From the NCBI RefSeq assembly GCF_012935695.1, contig NZ_CP052859.1:227001-291000 (forward strand): a stretch of 64,000 bases of DNA. The letters are read 5' to 3'. Origin of the DNA: Pseudomonas sp. ADAK18 (GTDB lineage: Bacteria > Pseudomonadota > Gammaproteobacteria > Pseudomonadales > Pseudomonadaceae). A program made the position numbers and the translations under genes. This document shows positions 37,990 through 46,420 of this stretch, one piece after another. The notes below the pieces were generated by a model. It ran no database searches. It was not told where the DNA came from and saw only the letters and a program-made list of their open reading frames with translations. Position 1 is the first letter of the stretch. Every line of letters begins with the position of its first letter.

Positions 37990-40101
37990 TTACAGGTTGA
38001 GGGTCAGGCTGACGGTGAAGTTGCGCGGTTCCCCGGGCATGACCCAGTAGTTGCTGTAGGACCGCTCGTAGTATTTCTCATCGAACAGGTTGTTGAGGTT
38101 CAGGCCCACGGTGACGTTGTCGCTGGCCTTGTAATGGGCCAGCAGGTCGACGGTGTGGTACGCCGGCAACTCAAAGCTGCCGCCGGCTTCACCCGAGCGA
38201 TCACCGACGTAGGTGAAAGCGGCGCCGAGGTCGGATCCGCGCAGCAGGCCGTCCTGAAACTCATACACCCCCAACAGACTGCCGCTGCGCTTGGCCACGC
38301 CGAGAATCTGGCTGCCGGAGGGGATGGTTTTGTCGCCCTTGGTGACTTCGGCATCGATGTAGGCAAAGGCGCCGATAACCCGTACGGCATCAGTCAATTT
38401 TCCGGTCAGTTGCAGGTCAAAACCCTGGCTGCGGGCCTTGCCCATGGCTCGGTCGGTGTCGGTAGCCGGGTCCCTGGCCAGGACGTTCTCCTTTTCGATA
38501 TGAAAGGCGGCGAGGGTGGTGCTCAGGCGGTCGTCGAACAGTTCGCTCTTGATGCCGACTTCGTAACCTACGCCTTCTTCCGGCTTGAAGGATTTACCGC
38601 CGGCGTCCAGGCCATTGTTGGGTTTGAACGAGGTGGAGGCGTTGGCGAACACGCCCATTTGCGGCGTCAGTTGGTAGAGCAACCCGGCACGTTGAGTCAG
38701 GACATCGTGGGTTTGTCGGCTTTTGGCGTGGTTGCGGGCGTAGTCGTCGGTACGTTGTTCGAAGTGCTCGAAGCGCGCACCGATCATGCCCCGCAGGCGG
38801 TCGCTGAAGACGATCTGGTCTTGCAGGTTCAGGGCCTGGCTTTTCACGTGCTCATAGAAGTCGGTACCGGAGCGCTCGCCATTGGGCTTGGGCTGGCCGT
38901 AGATCGGCTTATAGATGTCGATCGCGTAGTTGCTGCCACCGATGGCGGTCACCCGTTCTTTCTTGCGGTAATCCTCGTACTCAGTACCAATCAGCAGCTC
39001 GTGTTGCCAACTGCCGATGTCGAACAGGCCACGCAGCTCCAGCTGGGTAATGCTGTCGTGCCAACCGGTGGAGCGTTCACGGTAGCGGCGGTTGATGGTG
39101 TGACCATCGGCATTCAGCGCGCGACTCTCCGAGGCGTCGCCCCACAGGCTGCCTTGTTTGTAATGGCTGGCCAGGCGCAGCTTCCAGGCATCGTTGAGGT
39201 GATGCTCAAGGGTCGCTTGCAGGCGGTTGTTGTGGTTGCGGATATCGCCATCGTTGGGTTCGCCGAGGAAGGTCGAGCGGGAGACGCCGCCCCAGCGGTT
39301 GTTGGGCGCGACGACGCCTCGGTCGAAGGTCGAGCTGTGGCGCACGAATTCGCTTTCCACCAGCAGGCTGGTGTCCGGGTCCAGTTGCCAACTGAAAGAC
39401 GGTGCGACGAACACCCGCTTGCTTTGCACGTGATCACGGAAGCTGTGATTGTCCTCCACTGCCAGGTTGACCCGCGACAGCACGCGGCCTTCGCTGTCCA
39501 GTGGCGTGTTGACGTCAAGGGTGGTGCGGTAGCGATCCCAGCTGCCGGCGCTGGTCTGCACAGTGGTGAAGGCTTCGGGCTGCGGCTTCTTGGTGACGAT
39601 ATTCACGGTGCCGCCGGGATCACCACGGCCATATAGGCTGGCGGCGGGGCCCTTGAGTACCTCGACACGTTCGATGTTGGCCGCGTCCGGGGTGCTCGGG
39701 TAGCCGCGGTTGGCGCTGAAACCGTCCTGGTAGAACTCCGAGGTGGTGAACCCGCGCACGCTGTATTCGTAAAGAGTCAGGCCGCCGAAGTTGTTCTGCT
39801 TGGACACGCCGCCGGCAAATTCCAGGGCGCGTTCGACGTTGGTACTGCCCAGGTCTTTAAGCACCGTGGCGGGAATTACGCTGATGGACTGTGGGATGTC
39901 GCGTATGGCGGTGTCAGTTTTGGTGGCGCTGGCGGAACGAGTGGCGCGATAGCCTTTAACGGGACTGGTGGCGGATTCGTATGCCTCACTGGTGACGCTG
40001 ATGGTGTCCAGTTCAACGGTGGAGGCGTCTTCGGCGTAGACCGGGTCCACCAGCAAACCCAAGGCGATTCCGGCCAAGGGTGCAAATTTTCGAGACGGCA
40101 T
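37990..40101 (-). CDS. TonB-dependent siderophore-type receptor
   Basis: 703 residues from the ATG at 40101 (MPSRKFAPLAGIALGLLVDP), a Sec signal ending near VYAED. The plug domain (IRDIPQSISVIPATVLKDLG; VEVLKGPAASLYGRGDPGGT) is typical of ferric-siderophore receptors. The beta-barrel ends with the aromatic-rich LTLNL. No N-terminal signalling extension is present. A possible Fur site lies at 40146-40166. The ligand is unknown; the paired DUF4198 protein leaves nickel or cobalt complexes as alternatives to iron. Confidence 0.92.
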   Translation of the reverse strand: MPSRKFAPLAGIALGLLVDPVYAEDASTVELDTISVTSEAYESATSPVKGYRATRSASATKTDTAIRDIPQSISVIPATVLKDLGSTNVERALEFAGGVSKQNNFGGLTLYEYSVRGFTTSEFYQDGFSANRGYPSTPDAANIERVEVLKGPAASLYGRGDPGGTVNIVTKKPQPEAFTTVQTSAGSWDRYRTTLDVNTPLDSEGRVLSRVNLAVEDNHSFRDHVQSKRVFVAPSFSWQLDPDTSLLVESEFVRHSSTFDRGVVAPNNRWGGVSRSTFLGEPNDGDIRNHNNRLQATLEHHLNDAWKLRLASHYKQGSLWGDASESRALNADGHTINRRYRERSTGWHDSITQLELRGLFDIGSWQHELLIGTEYEDYRKKERVTAIGGSNYAIDIYKPIYGQPKPNGERSGTDFYEHVKSQALNLQDQIVFSDRLRGMIGARFEHFEQRTDDYARNHAKSRQTHDVLTQRAGLLYQLTPQMGVFANASTSFKPNNGLDAGGKSFKPEEGVGYEVGIKSELFDDRLSTTLAAFHIEKENVLARDPATDTDRAMGKARSQGFDLQLTGKLTDAVRVIGAFAYIDAEVTKGDKTIPSGSQILGVAKRSGSLLGVYEFQDGLLRGSDLGAAFTYVGDRSGEAGGSFELPAYHTVDLLAHYKASDNVTVGLNLNNLFDEKYYERSYSNYWVMPGEPRNFTVSLTLNL

Positions 40102-40145
40102 GGTAGAGCGTTCCAATAGCGATATTGAAACAACATAACATAACC

Positions 40146-40166
40146 GATGAGAATGAATGCTTATTG
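40146..40166. promoter_or_regulatory. possible Fur site upstream of the TonB receptor
   Basis: The AT-rich GATGAGAATGAATGCTTATT resembles the Fur consensus GATAATGATAATCATTATC in its first half (GAGAATGA) with a weak second half. It is about 45 bases upstream of the receptor start. The match is imperfect. Confidence 0.4.
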
Positions 40167-40214
40167 AAATGTTGGGTTACAGGAGCCTGCGCACAGGCTC
40201 CTGCAAGCCGCGGG

Positions 40215-41369
40215 TTATTCCTCTTCTTTCACCGGTGCCGGCGGCGGCCGCAAGCCGATCTCTGCCGACAGCTTGAGCTCTTTGCCATTGCGCATGACCT
40301 GGATGGTGACCTTGTCAGTGGGTTTGATCCGCGCCACCTGGTTCATCGATTTGCGCCCATCACCCGCCGGCTCGCCGTCGATGCTGAGGATCACATCACC
40401 CAATTGCAGCCCGGCTTTCTGCGCTGGGCCGTCGCGGAAGATCCCGGCGACCACGATGCCAGGGCGACCGGTCAGCCCAAAGGACTCCGCCAACTCCTTG
40501 GTCAACGGCTGCACTTCAATCCCCAGCCAGCCACGAATGACCTGGCCATGTTCGATGATCGACTTCATCACTTCCATGGCCAGCTTCACCGGGATCGCGA
40601 AGCCGATGCCCTGGGAGCCGCCGGATTTGGAGAAGATCGCCGTGTTGATCCCGGTCAGGTTGCCGTTGGCATCCACCAGCGCACCGCCGGAGTTGCCGGG
40701 GTTGATCGCCGCATCGGTCTGGATAAAGTCTTCGTAGCTGTTGAGGCCCAACTGATTGCGCCCGGTGGCGCTGATGATGCCCATGGTCACCGTCTGGCCG
40801 ACGCCGAACGGGTTGCCAATGGCCAGCGCTACGTCGCCGACCCGCAGGCTTTCGGAGCGGCCGATGGTGATCGAGGGCAGGCTCTTCAAATCGATTTTCA
40901 GCACTGCGAGGTCGGTTTCCGGGTCACTGCCGACTACGCGGGCCAGGGTTTCCCGGCCGTCACGCAGGGCCACGACGATCTGGTCTGCACCGGTGGTCAC
41001 GTGGTTATTGGTAAGGATGTAGCCTTCCGGGCTCATGATCACCCCGGAGCCCAGGCTCGACTCCATGCGTCGCTGCTTGGGCGAGTTGTCACCGAAAAAA
41101 CGCCGGAACTGCGGGTCTTCAAACAGTGGATGGGCCGGTTTGTTGATGACCTTGGTGGTGTACAGGTTGACCACCGCAGGCGCTGCGATGACGACGGCAT
41201 CGGCGTAGGTCACCGGGCCTTGTACCACCGCGCTGGTTTGCGGTGCTTGTTGCAGGTTGACGTCAAAGGTCGGCAGGCCGACCCATTGTGGATAACGCTG
41301 AATAATCAGCATCGCGATCAGCACGCCAGCCAACAATGGCCATCCAAAAAAACGCAGTGCCTTGAGCAT
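40215..41369 (-). CDS. algW: periplasmic serine protease AlgW (DegS type)
   Basis: 384 residues. It has one N-terminal membrane anchor (FFGWPLLAGVLIAMLIIQRY), then a trypsin-like domain with the triad His in NNHVTTGAD, Asp in DLAVLKIDL and Ser in NPGNSGGALVDANG. A single PDZ domain (GWLGIEVQPLTKELAESFGL) follows. In Pseudomonas AlgW starts cleavage of the anti-sigma MucA on envelope stress and so releases AlgU. It is a single-gene unit divergent from the Nif3-like gene. Confidence 0.92.
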   Translation of the reverse strand: MLKALRFFGWPLLAGVLIAMLIIQRYPQWVGLPTFDVNLQQAPQTSAVVQGPVTYADAVVIAAPAVVNLYTTKVINKPAHPLFEDPQFRRFFGDNSPKQRRMESSLGSGVIMSPEGYILTNNHVTTGADQIVVALRDGRETLARVVGSDPETDLAVLKIDLKSLPSITIGRSESLRVGDVALAIGNPFGVGQTVTMGIISATGRNQLGLNSYEDFIQTDAAINPGNSGGALVDANGNLTGINTAIFSKSGGSQGIGFAIPVKLAMEVMKSIIEHGQVIRGWLGIEVQPLTKELAESFGLTGRPGIVVAGIFRDGPAQKAGLQLGDVILSIDGEPAGDGRKSMNQVARIKPTDKVTIQVMRNGKELKLSAEIGLRPPPAPVKEEE

Positions 41370-41472
41370 TAAGAAAAATCCTGACAGGTTGCAGGGGGCG
41401 CAAGAGCGCCCATAATGTCGCGCATTATACGAGGCCGCGAGCGCCTCCGAACGGGATATTTAGGAGTCTTTT

Positions 41473-42231
41473 ATGGCCGTCGCCCTGAGCACCTTAGTCG
41501 AGGAAGCAGACCGCTACCTCAACAGCGCGAAAATTGCCGATTATTGCCCCAATGGCCTGCAGGTCGAGGGTCGACCCCAGGTGCGGCGCATCGTCAGCGG
41601 CGTCACGGCGAGCCAGGCGCTGTTGGACGCGGCGGTCGAAGCCCAGGCCGACCTCGTGCTGGTGCACCATGGCTATTTCTGGAAGGGCGAAAGCCCGTGC
41701 ATCACCGGTATGAAGCAGCGGCGCCTGAAAACCTTGCTCAAGCACGACATCAGCTTGCTGGCCTATCACTTGCCCCTGGACCTGCACCCCGACGTCGGCA
41801 ACAACGTGCAGCTTGCTCGGCAACTGGACATCACCGTCGAAGGCCCGCTGGACCCGGATAACCTTAAAATTGTCGGCCTGGTGGGCTCGCTGGCTGAGCC
41901 TGTGTCACCCCGCGACTTTGCCCGCCGCGTGCAGGACGCCATGGGCCGTGAGCCATTGCTGATTGAAGGCAGCGAGATGATCCGCCGTGTCGGCTGGTGC
42001 ACGGGTGGCGGCCAGGGTTATATCGATCAGGCCGTGCTGGCCGGTGTTGACCTGTATTTAAGTGGCGAAGCGTCGGAGCAGACCTTCCACAGTGCGCGGG
42101 AAAACGACATCAGCTTCATTGCCGCCGGTCACCACGCCACTGAGCGTTATGGCGTGCAGGCGCTGGGGGATTACCTGGCCCGACGCTTTGCTCTCGAACA
42201 TCTATTCATCGATTGTCCCAACCCGATCTAG
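41473..42231 (+). CDS. Nif3-like dinuclear metal protein
   Basis: 252 residues, family length. The metal-binding pattern includes LVHHGYFWKG near residue 65 and the late GHHATERYGVQALG. The family (YbgI/NIF3) is described as GTP cyclohydrolase-like or a metal chaperone; role uncertain. GGAG lies before the ATG. It is placed between algW and cysD, as in many pseudomonads. Confidence 0.92.
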   Translation: MAVALSTLVEEADRYLNSAKIADYCPNGLQVEGRPQVRRIVSGVTASQALLDAAVEAQADLVLVHHGYFWKGESPCITGMKQRRLKTLLKHDISLLAYHLPLDLHPDVGNNVQLARQLDITVEGPLDPDNLKIVGLVGSLAEPVSPRDFARRVQDAMGREPLLIEGSEMIRRVGWCTGGGQGYIDQAVLAGVDLYLSGEASEQTFHSARENDISFIAAGHHATERYGVQALGDYLARRFALEHLFIDCPNPI

Positions 42232-42249
42232 CTGACGACATAGAACAAT

Positions 42250-42356
42250 TGTGGGAGTTGTCGAGCCTCAGCGAGGCTGCGATGGCATTACCTCGGTGTA
42301 CCTGTCAAACCGCAGCGATCCCATCGCAGCCTCGCTGGGGCTCGACAACTCCCACA
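42250..42356. repeat. REP doublet (GTGGGAGTTGTCGAGCC type)
   Basis: TGTGGGAGTTGTCGAGCCTC at 42250 faces its inverted copy ending at 42356, with GAGGCTGCGATG inner arms. The stem differs from the other REPs of the window, so it is a third REP class. Confidence 0.82.
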
Positions 42357-42394
42357 TTTACCGAGTTCGGCCGGCCCATGTGGCCAAACCCACC

Positions 42395-42410
42395 GGTATA
42401 TTCATATACC
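42395..42410. promoter_or_regulatory. palindrome upstream of cysD
   Basis: GGTATATTCATATACC, a 6+6 perfect palindrome, about 107 bases before the cysD start. It could be an operator or part of the CysB-dependent promoter; I cannot name the protein. Confidence 0.4.
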
Positions 42411-42516
42411 GTTTCGTTCTAGCTGGCTCCCTGAATAGAAGCAGGTGCTGTGCTAGCATGCCCCGCTCGAACACGGCCCGCTGGCCGTCCATAAGATCGT
42501 TTTTCCGTGAGTAGCC

Positions 42517-43434
42517 ATGGTCGACAAACTGACGCATCTGAAACAGCTGGAGGCGGAAAGCATCCACATCATCCGCGAGGTCGCCGCAGAGTTCGATAAC
42601 CCGGTGATGCTCTACTCGATCGGTAAAGACTCCGCCGTGATGCTGCATCTGGCGCGCAAGGCATTTTTCCCGGGCAAGCTGCCGTTTCCGGTGATGCACG
42701 TCGACACCCAGTGGAAATTCCAGGAAATGTACAAGTTCCGCGACCGTATGGTTGAAGAGCTTGGCCTGGAGCTGATCACCCACGTCAACCCGGACGGCGT
42801 GGCGCAGGGTATCAACCCCTTCACCCACGGCAGCGCCAAGCACACCGACATCATGAAGACCGAAGGCCTGAAACAGGCCCTCGACAAGTACGGTTTCGAC
42901 GCTGCTTTCGGCGGTGCCCGTCGCGATGAAGAGAAATCCCGTGCCAAAGAGCGCGTGTACTCGTTCCGCGACAGCAAACACCGCTGGGACCCGAAAAACC
43001 AGCGCCCGGAGCTGTGGAACGTCTACAACGGCAACGTCAACAAGGGCGAATCGATCCGTGTGTTCCCGCTGTCCAACTGGACCGAGCTGGATATCTGGCA
43101 GTACATCTACCTTGAAGGCATCCCGATCGTGCCGCTGTACTTCGCCGCCGAACGCGATGTGATCGAGAAGAATGGCACGCTGATCATGATTGACGACGAG
43201 CGCATTCTCGAGCACCTGTCCGACGAGGACAAAGCCCGAATCGTCAAAAAGAAAGTGCGTTTCCGTACCCTTGGCTGCTACCCGTTGACGGGCGCGGTGG
43301 AGTCCGAAGCTGAGACGCTGACGGACATCATTCAGGAAATGCTCCTGACGCGAACTTCCGAGCGCCAGGGCCGAGTCATCGATCACGATGGCGCCGGCTC
43401 CATGGAAGATAAAAAACGTCAGGGTTATTTCTAA
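42517..43434 (+). CDS. cysD: sulfate adenylyltransferase small subunit
   Basis: 305 residues. PP-loop ATPase with the motif [20 protein letters not shown] and the downstream [15 protein letters not shown]. Together with CysN it makes APS from sulfate and ATP, using GTP hydrolysis by CysN. It precedes cysNC by 9 bases. Shine-Dalgarno is weak. Confidence 0.97.
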   Translation: MVDKLTHLKQLEAESIHIIREVAAEFDNPVMLYSIGKDSAVMLHLARKAFFPGKLPFPVMHVDTQWKFQEMYKFRDRMVEELGLELITHVNPDGVAQGINPFTHGSAKHTDIMKTEGLKQALDKYGFDAAFGGARRDEEKSRAKERVYSFRDSKHRWDPKNQRPELWNVYNGNVNKGESIRVFPLSNWTELDIWQYIYLEGIPIVPLYFAAERDVIEKNGTLIMIDDERILEHLSDEDKARIVKKKVRFRTLGCYPLTGAVESEAETLTDIIQEMLLTRTSERQGRVIDHDGAGSMEDKKRQGYF

Positions 43435-43443
43435 GGGGTTGTC

Positions 43444-45342
43444 ATGTCGCATCAATCTGATTTGATCAGCGAGGACATCCTCGCCTACCTGGGCCAGCAC
43501 GAACGCAAGGAAATGCTGCGCTTTCTGACCTGTGGCAACGTCGACGACGGCAAGAGCACCCTGATCGGGCGCCTGCTGCACGACTCCAAGATGATCTACG
43601 AAGACCATCTGGAAGCCATCACCCGCGATTCGAAGAAAGTCGGCACCACCGGTGACGATATCGACCTGGCATTGCTGGTCGACGGCCTGCAGGCCGAGCG
43701 TGAGCAGGGCATCACCATTGATGTTGCCTACCGCTATTTCTCCACCGCCAAGCGCAAATTCATCATCGCCGACACCCCTGGCCATGAACAGTACACCCGC
43801 AATATGGCCACCGGTGCCTCCACCTGTGACCTGGCGATCATTCTGATCGACGCCCGCTACGGCGTGCAGACCCAGACCCGTCGCCACAGCTTTATCGCCT
43901 CGTTGCTGGGCATCAAACACATCGTGGTGGCCGTCAACAAGATGGACATCAATGGCTTTGACCAACGTGTGTTCGAGTCGATCAAGGCCGATTACCTGAA
44001 GTTCGCCGAAGGTATCGCGTTCAAGCCGAGCACCATGGCGTTTGTGCCGATGTCGGCCCTCAAGGGCGACAACGTGGTGAACAAGAGCGAGCGTTCGCCT
44101 TGGTACACCGGCCAGTCGCTGATGGAGATCCTCGAAACCGTCGAGATCGCCAACGATCGCAACTACACCGACTTGCGTTTCCCGGTGCAGTACGTCAACC
44201 GTCCGAACCTGAACTTCCGTGGTTTCGCCGGTACCCTGGCCAGCGGCATCGTTCACAAGGGCGACGAAGTCGTGGTGCTGCCGTCGGGCAAGAGCAGCCG
44301 CGTCAAATCCATCGTCACCTTCGAAGGTGAACTGGAGCACGCCGGCCCCGGCCAGGCCGTGACCCTGACCATGGAAGACGAGATCGACATCTCCCGTGGC
44401 GACCTGCTGGTGCATGCCGACAATGTGCCGCAAGTGACCGACACCTTCGACGCCATGCTGGTGTGGATGGCCGAAGAACCGATGCTGCCGGGCAAGAAAT
44501 ACGACATCAAACGCGCCACCAGCTACGTGCCGGGTTCCATTACCAGCATTGTGCATCGCGTGGATGTGAACACCTTGGCCGAAGGGCCTGCCAGTGCCTT
44601 GCAGTTGAACGAGATCGGCCGGGTCAAGGTCAGCCTCGATGCGGCCATCGCCCTCGATGGTTACGCCAGCAACCGCACCACGGGTTCGTTCATCGTCATC
44701 GACCGTTTGACCAACGGCACCGTGGCGGCGGGCATGATCATCGCGCAGCCTGTGACTCACGGCAGCGCGGCGCAGCACGGCAAGTTGGCGCACGTTGCCA
44801 CTGAAGAGCGCGCCCAGCGCTTCGGCCAGCAACCGGCTACCGTGTTGTTCAGCGGTCTGTCTGGCGCCGGCAAAAGCACCCTGGCCTACGCGGTTGAACG
44901 CAAGCTGTTCGACATGGGCCGTGCGGTGTTTGTGCTCGATGGGCAGAACCTGCGCCATGATCTGAATAAAGGTTTGCCACAGGACCGGGCCGGGCGTACC
45001 GAGAACTGGCGTCGTGCTGCTCACGTTGCGCGTCAGTTCAACGAAGCCGGCTTGCTGACGCTGGCCGCCTTCGTTGCCCCAGATGCTGAAGGTCGTGAAC
45101 AGGCCAAGGCGCTGATCGGCGGCGATCGTTTGCTGACCGTGTACGTGCAGGCTTCGCCGCTGGTGTGTGCCGAGCGTGATCCGCAAGGCTTGTATGCAGC
45201 GGGCGGGGATAACATCCCGGGCGAGTCCTTCCCGTATGACGTGCCACTGAATGCCGATCTGGTGATCGACACCCAGGTGTTGTCGCTGGAAGAAAGCGTC
45301 AAGCAAGTGCTGGAGCTGTTGCGTCAGCGCGGCGCGATTTAA
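43444..45342 (+). CDS. cysNC: bifunctional sulfate adenylyltransferase subunit 1 / APS kinase
   Basis: 632 residues. The N-terminal EF-Tu-like GTPase ([39 protein letters not shown]) occupies about residues 1-440. A C-terminal APS kinase domain with its own P-loop, [20 protein letters not shown], follows. The fusion makes PAPS from APS. Start and spacing fit an operon with cysD. A strong terminator follows. Confidence 0.97.
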   Translation: MSHQSDLISEDILAYLGQHERKEMLRFLTCGNVDDGKSTLIGRLLHDSKMIYEDHLEAITRDSKKVGTTGDDIDLALLVDGLQAEREQGITIDVAYRYFSTAKRKFIIADTPGHEQYTRNMATGASTCDLAIILIDARYGVQTQTRRHSFIASLLGIKHIVVAVNKMDINGFDQRVFESIKADYLKFAEGIAFKPSTMAFVPMSALKGDNVVNKSERSPWYTGQSLMEILETVEIANDRNYTDLRFPVQYVNRPNLNFRGFAGTLASGIVHKGDEVVVLPSGKSSRVKSIVTFEGELEHAGPGQAVTLTMEDEIDISRGDLLVHADNVPQVTDTFDAMLVWMAEEPMLPGKKYDIKRATSYVPGSITSIVHRVDVNTLAEGPASALQLNEIGRVKVSLDAAIALDGYASNRTTGSFIVIDRLTNGTVAAGMIIAQPVTHGSAAQHGKLAHVATEERAQRFGQQPATVLFSGLSGAGKSTLAYAVERKLFDMGRAVFVLDGQNLRHDLNKGLPQDRAGRTENWRRAAHVARQFNEAGLLTLAAFVAPDAEGREQAKALIGGDRLLTVYVQASPLVCAERDPQGLYAAGGDNIPGESFPYDVPLNADLVIDTQVLSLEESVKQVLELLRQRGAI

Positions 45343-45357
45343 GCTTCAGAGCTGCAC

Positions 45358-45397
45358 AAAAAAGCCCGCCATCGATCACTCGGTGGCGGGCTTTTTT
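45358..45397 (+). terminator. terminator of cysD-cysNC
   Basis: AAAAAAGCCCGCCA pairs with TGGCGGGCTTTTTT, ending in a T run on the plus strand, 15 bases after the cysNC stop. Confidence 0.92.
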
Positions 45398-45425
45398 GTG
45401 GGGCCTTGAAAACAACTCGGTCAAA

Positions 45426-45514
45426 TGTGGGAGCGGGCTTGCTCGCGAAAGCGGTGTATCAGTCATACATGTATTGGCTGACACTCTGCTTTCGCGAGCA
45501 AGCCCGCTCCCACA
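45426..45514. repeat. REP doublet (GTGGGAGCGGGCTTGCTCGCGA type)
   Basis: TGTGGGAGCGGGCTTGCTCG at 45426 faces its inverted copy ending at 45514. The arms are identical to those at 37136-37225; the loop differs. It lies in the convergent region after cysNC. Confidence 0.88.
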
Positions 45515-45520
45515 TTTTAA

Positions 45521-46420
45521 TTACCGTTTGCCTGGCAAATCTGTGTGCAATTTGGCGAGCAATTCGTCTTTCTCCTCCCACAACCCATTGATCCACCCCT
45601 GGAATTCCAACCGATATTCCCCATCCTGCTCATAGTTCTTACCAATGAACTGCACAGGGATCTGCACTTCTTCAAACTGCACCACCACGTCTTTCACATT
45701 CCCGCACAGCAAATCCCAATACCCGGGACGCCCGCCAGGGTAGTGAATGGTCACGTTCACCAGCGACTTCAGCTGTTCACCCATGGCATCCAGCACAAAG
45801 GCAATGCCACCGGCCTTGGGCTTGAGCAAATAGCGAAACGGCGACTTCTGCTGTGCATGCTTACCCACGGTAAACCGAGTGCCCTCGGCAAAGTTGAAAA
45901 TCCCCACCGGGTTGTCGCGAAACTTTGCGCAGGTCTTGCGGGTGGTTTCCAGGTCCTTGCCTTTCTTCTCCGGATGCTTTTCCAAGTAGGCCTTGGTGTA
46001 GCGCTTCATGAACGGGAAGCCCAAAGCCCACCAGGCCAGACCGATCACCGGGACCCAAATCAACTCCTGCTTCAGGAAAAACTTCAGCGGACGGATACGG
46101 CGGTTAAGCACGTATTGCAGCACCATGATGTCGACCCAGCTCTGGTGGTTACTGGTCACCAGATAAGAATGCTCGTAGTCCAACCCCTCAAGGCCGGTCA
46201 GGTGCCAGCGGGTGCGGCGCACCAGGTTCATCCAGGCCTTGTTGTTACCGATCCATGCCTCGTGGGTGTGGTTCATCAGCCATTCGCTGAAGCGCTTGGC
46301 AAACGGCAGCAGCTTGAACAACGCCACGATAAACAGGAACGAACACAGCAGGATCGTGTTCAACGCCAACAACAGCGAGGCGATCACCCCGCGCACGGCG
46401 GCAGGTAGAAAATCCAGCAT
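45521..46420 (-). CDS. lysophospholipid acyltransferase family protein
   Basis: 299 residues with an N-terminal membrane helix (LNTILLCSFLFIVALFKLLP). The acyltransferase signature HX4D in VTSNHQSWVDIM and the FAEGTRFT motif about 90 residues later define the PlsC family. It resembles YihG, a poly(A)-related or lysophosphatidic acid acyltransferase of E. coli. The start is one base from the pta stop, so it is co-transcribed with pta. Confidence 0.9.
   Translation of the reverse strand: MLDFLPAAVRGVIASLLLALNTILLCSFLFIVALFKLLPFAKRFSEWLMNHTHEAWIGNNKAWMNLVRRTRWHLTGLEGLDYEHSYLVTSNHQSWVDIMVLQYVLNRRIRPLKFFLKQELIWVPVIGLAWWALGFPFMKRYTKAYLEKHPEKKGKDLETTRKTCAKFRDNPVGIFNFAEGTRFTVGKHAQQKSPFRYLLKPKAGGIAFVLDAMGEQLKSLVNVTIHYPGGRPGYWDLLCGNVKDVVVQFEEVQIPVQFIGKNYEQDGEYRLEFQGWINGLWEEKDELLAKLHTDLPGKR

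Noticed and set aside
42358..45306. 982-codon open frame opposite cysD-cysNC, and similar long antisense frames (for example 4932-6308, 17698-18753, 22665-24656, 38134-39636)
   Set aside because: They lie exactly opposite well-supported genes, have no ribosome sites or family features, and are the usual mirror frames of G+C-rich codon use.
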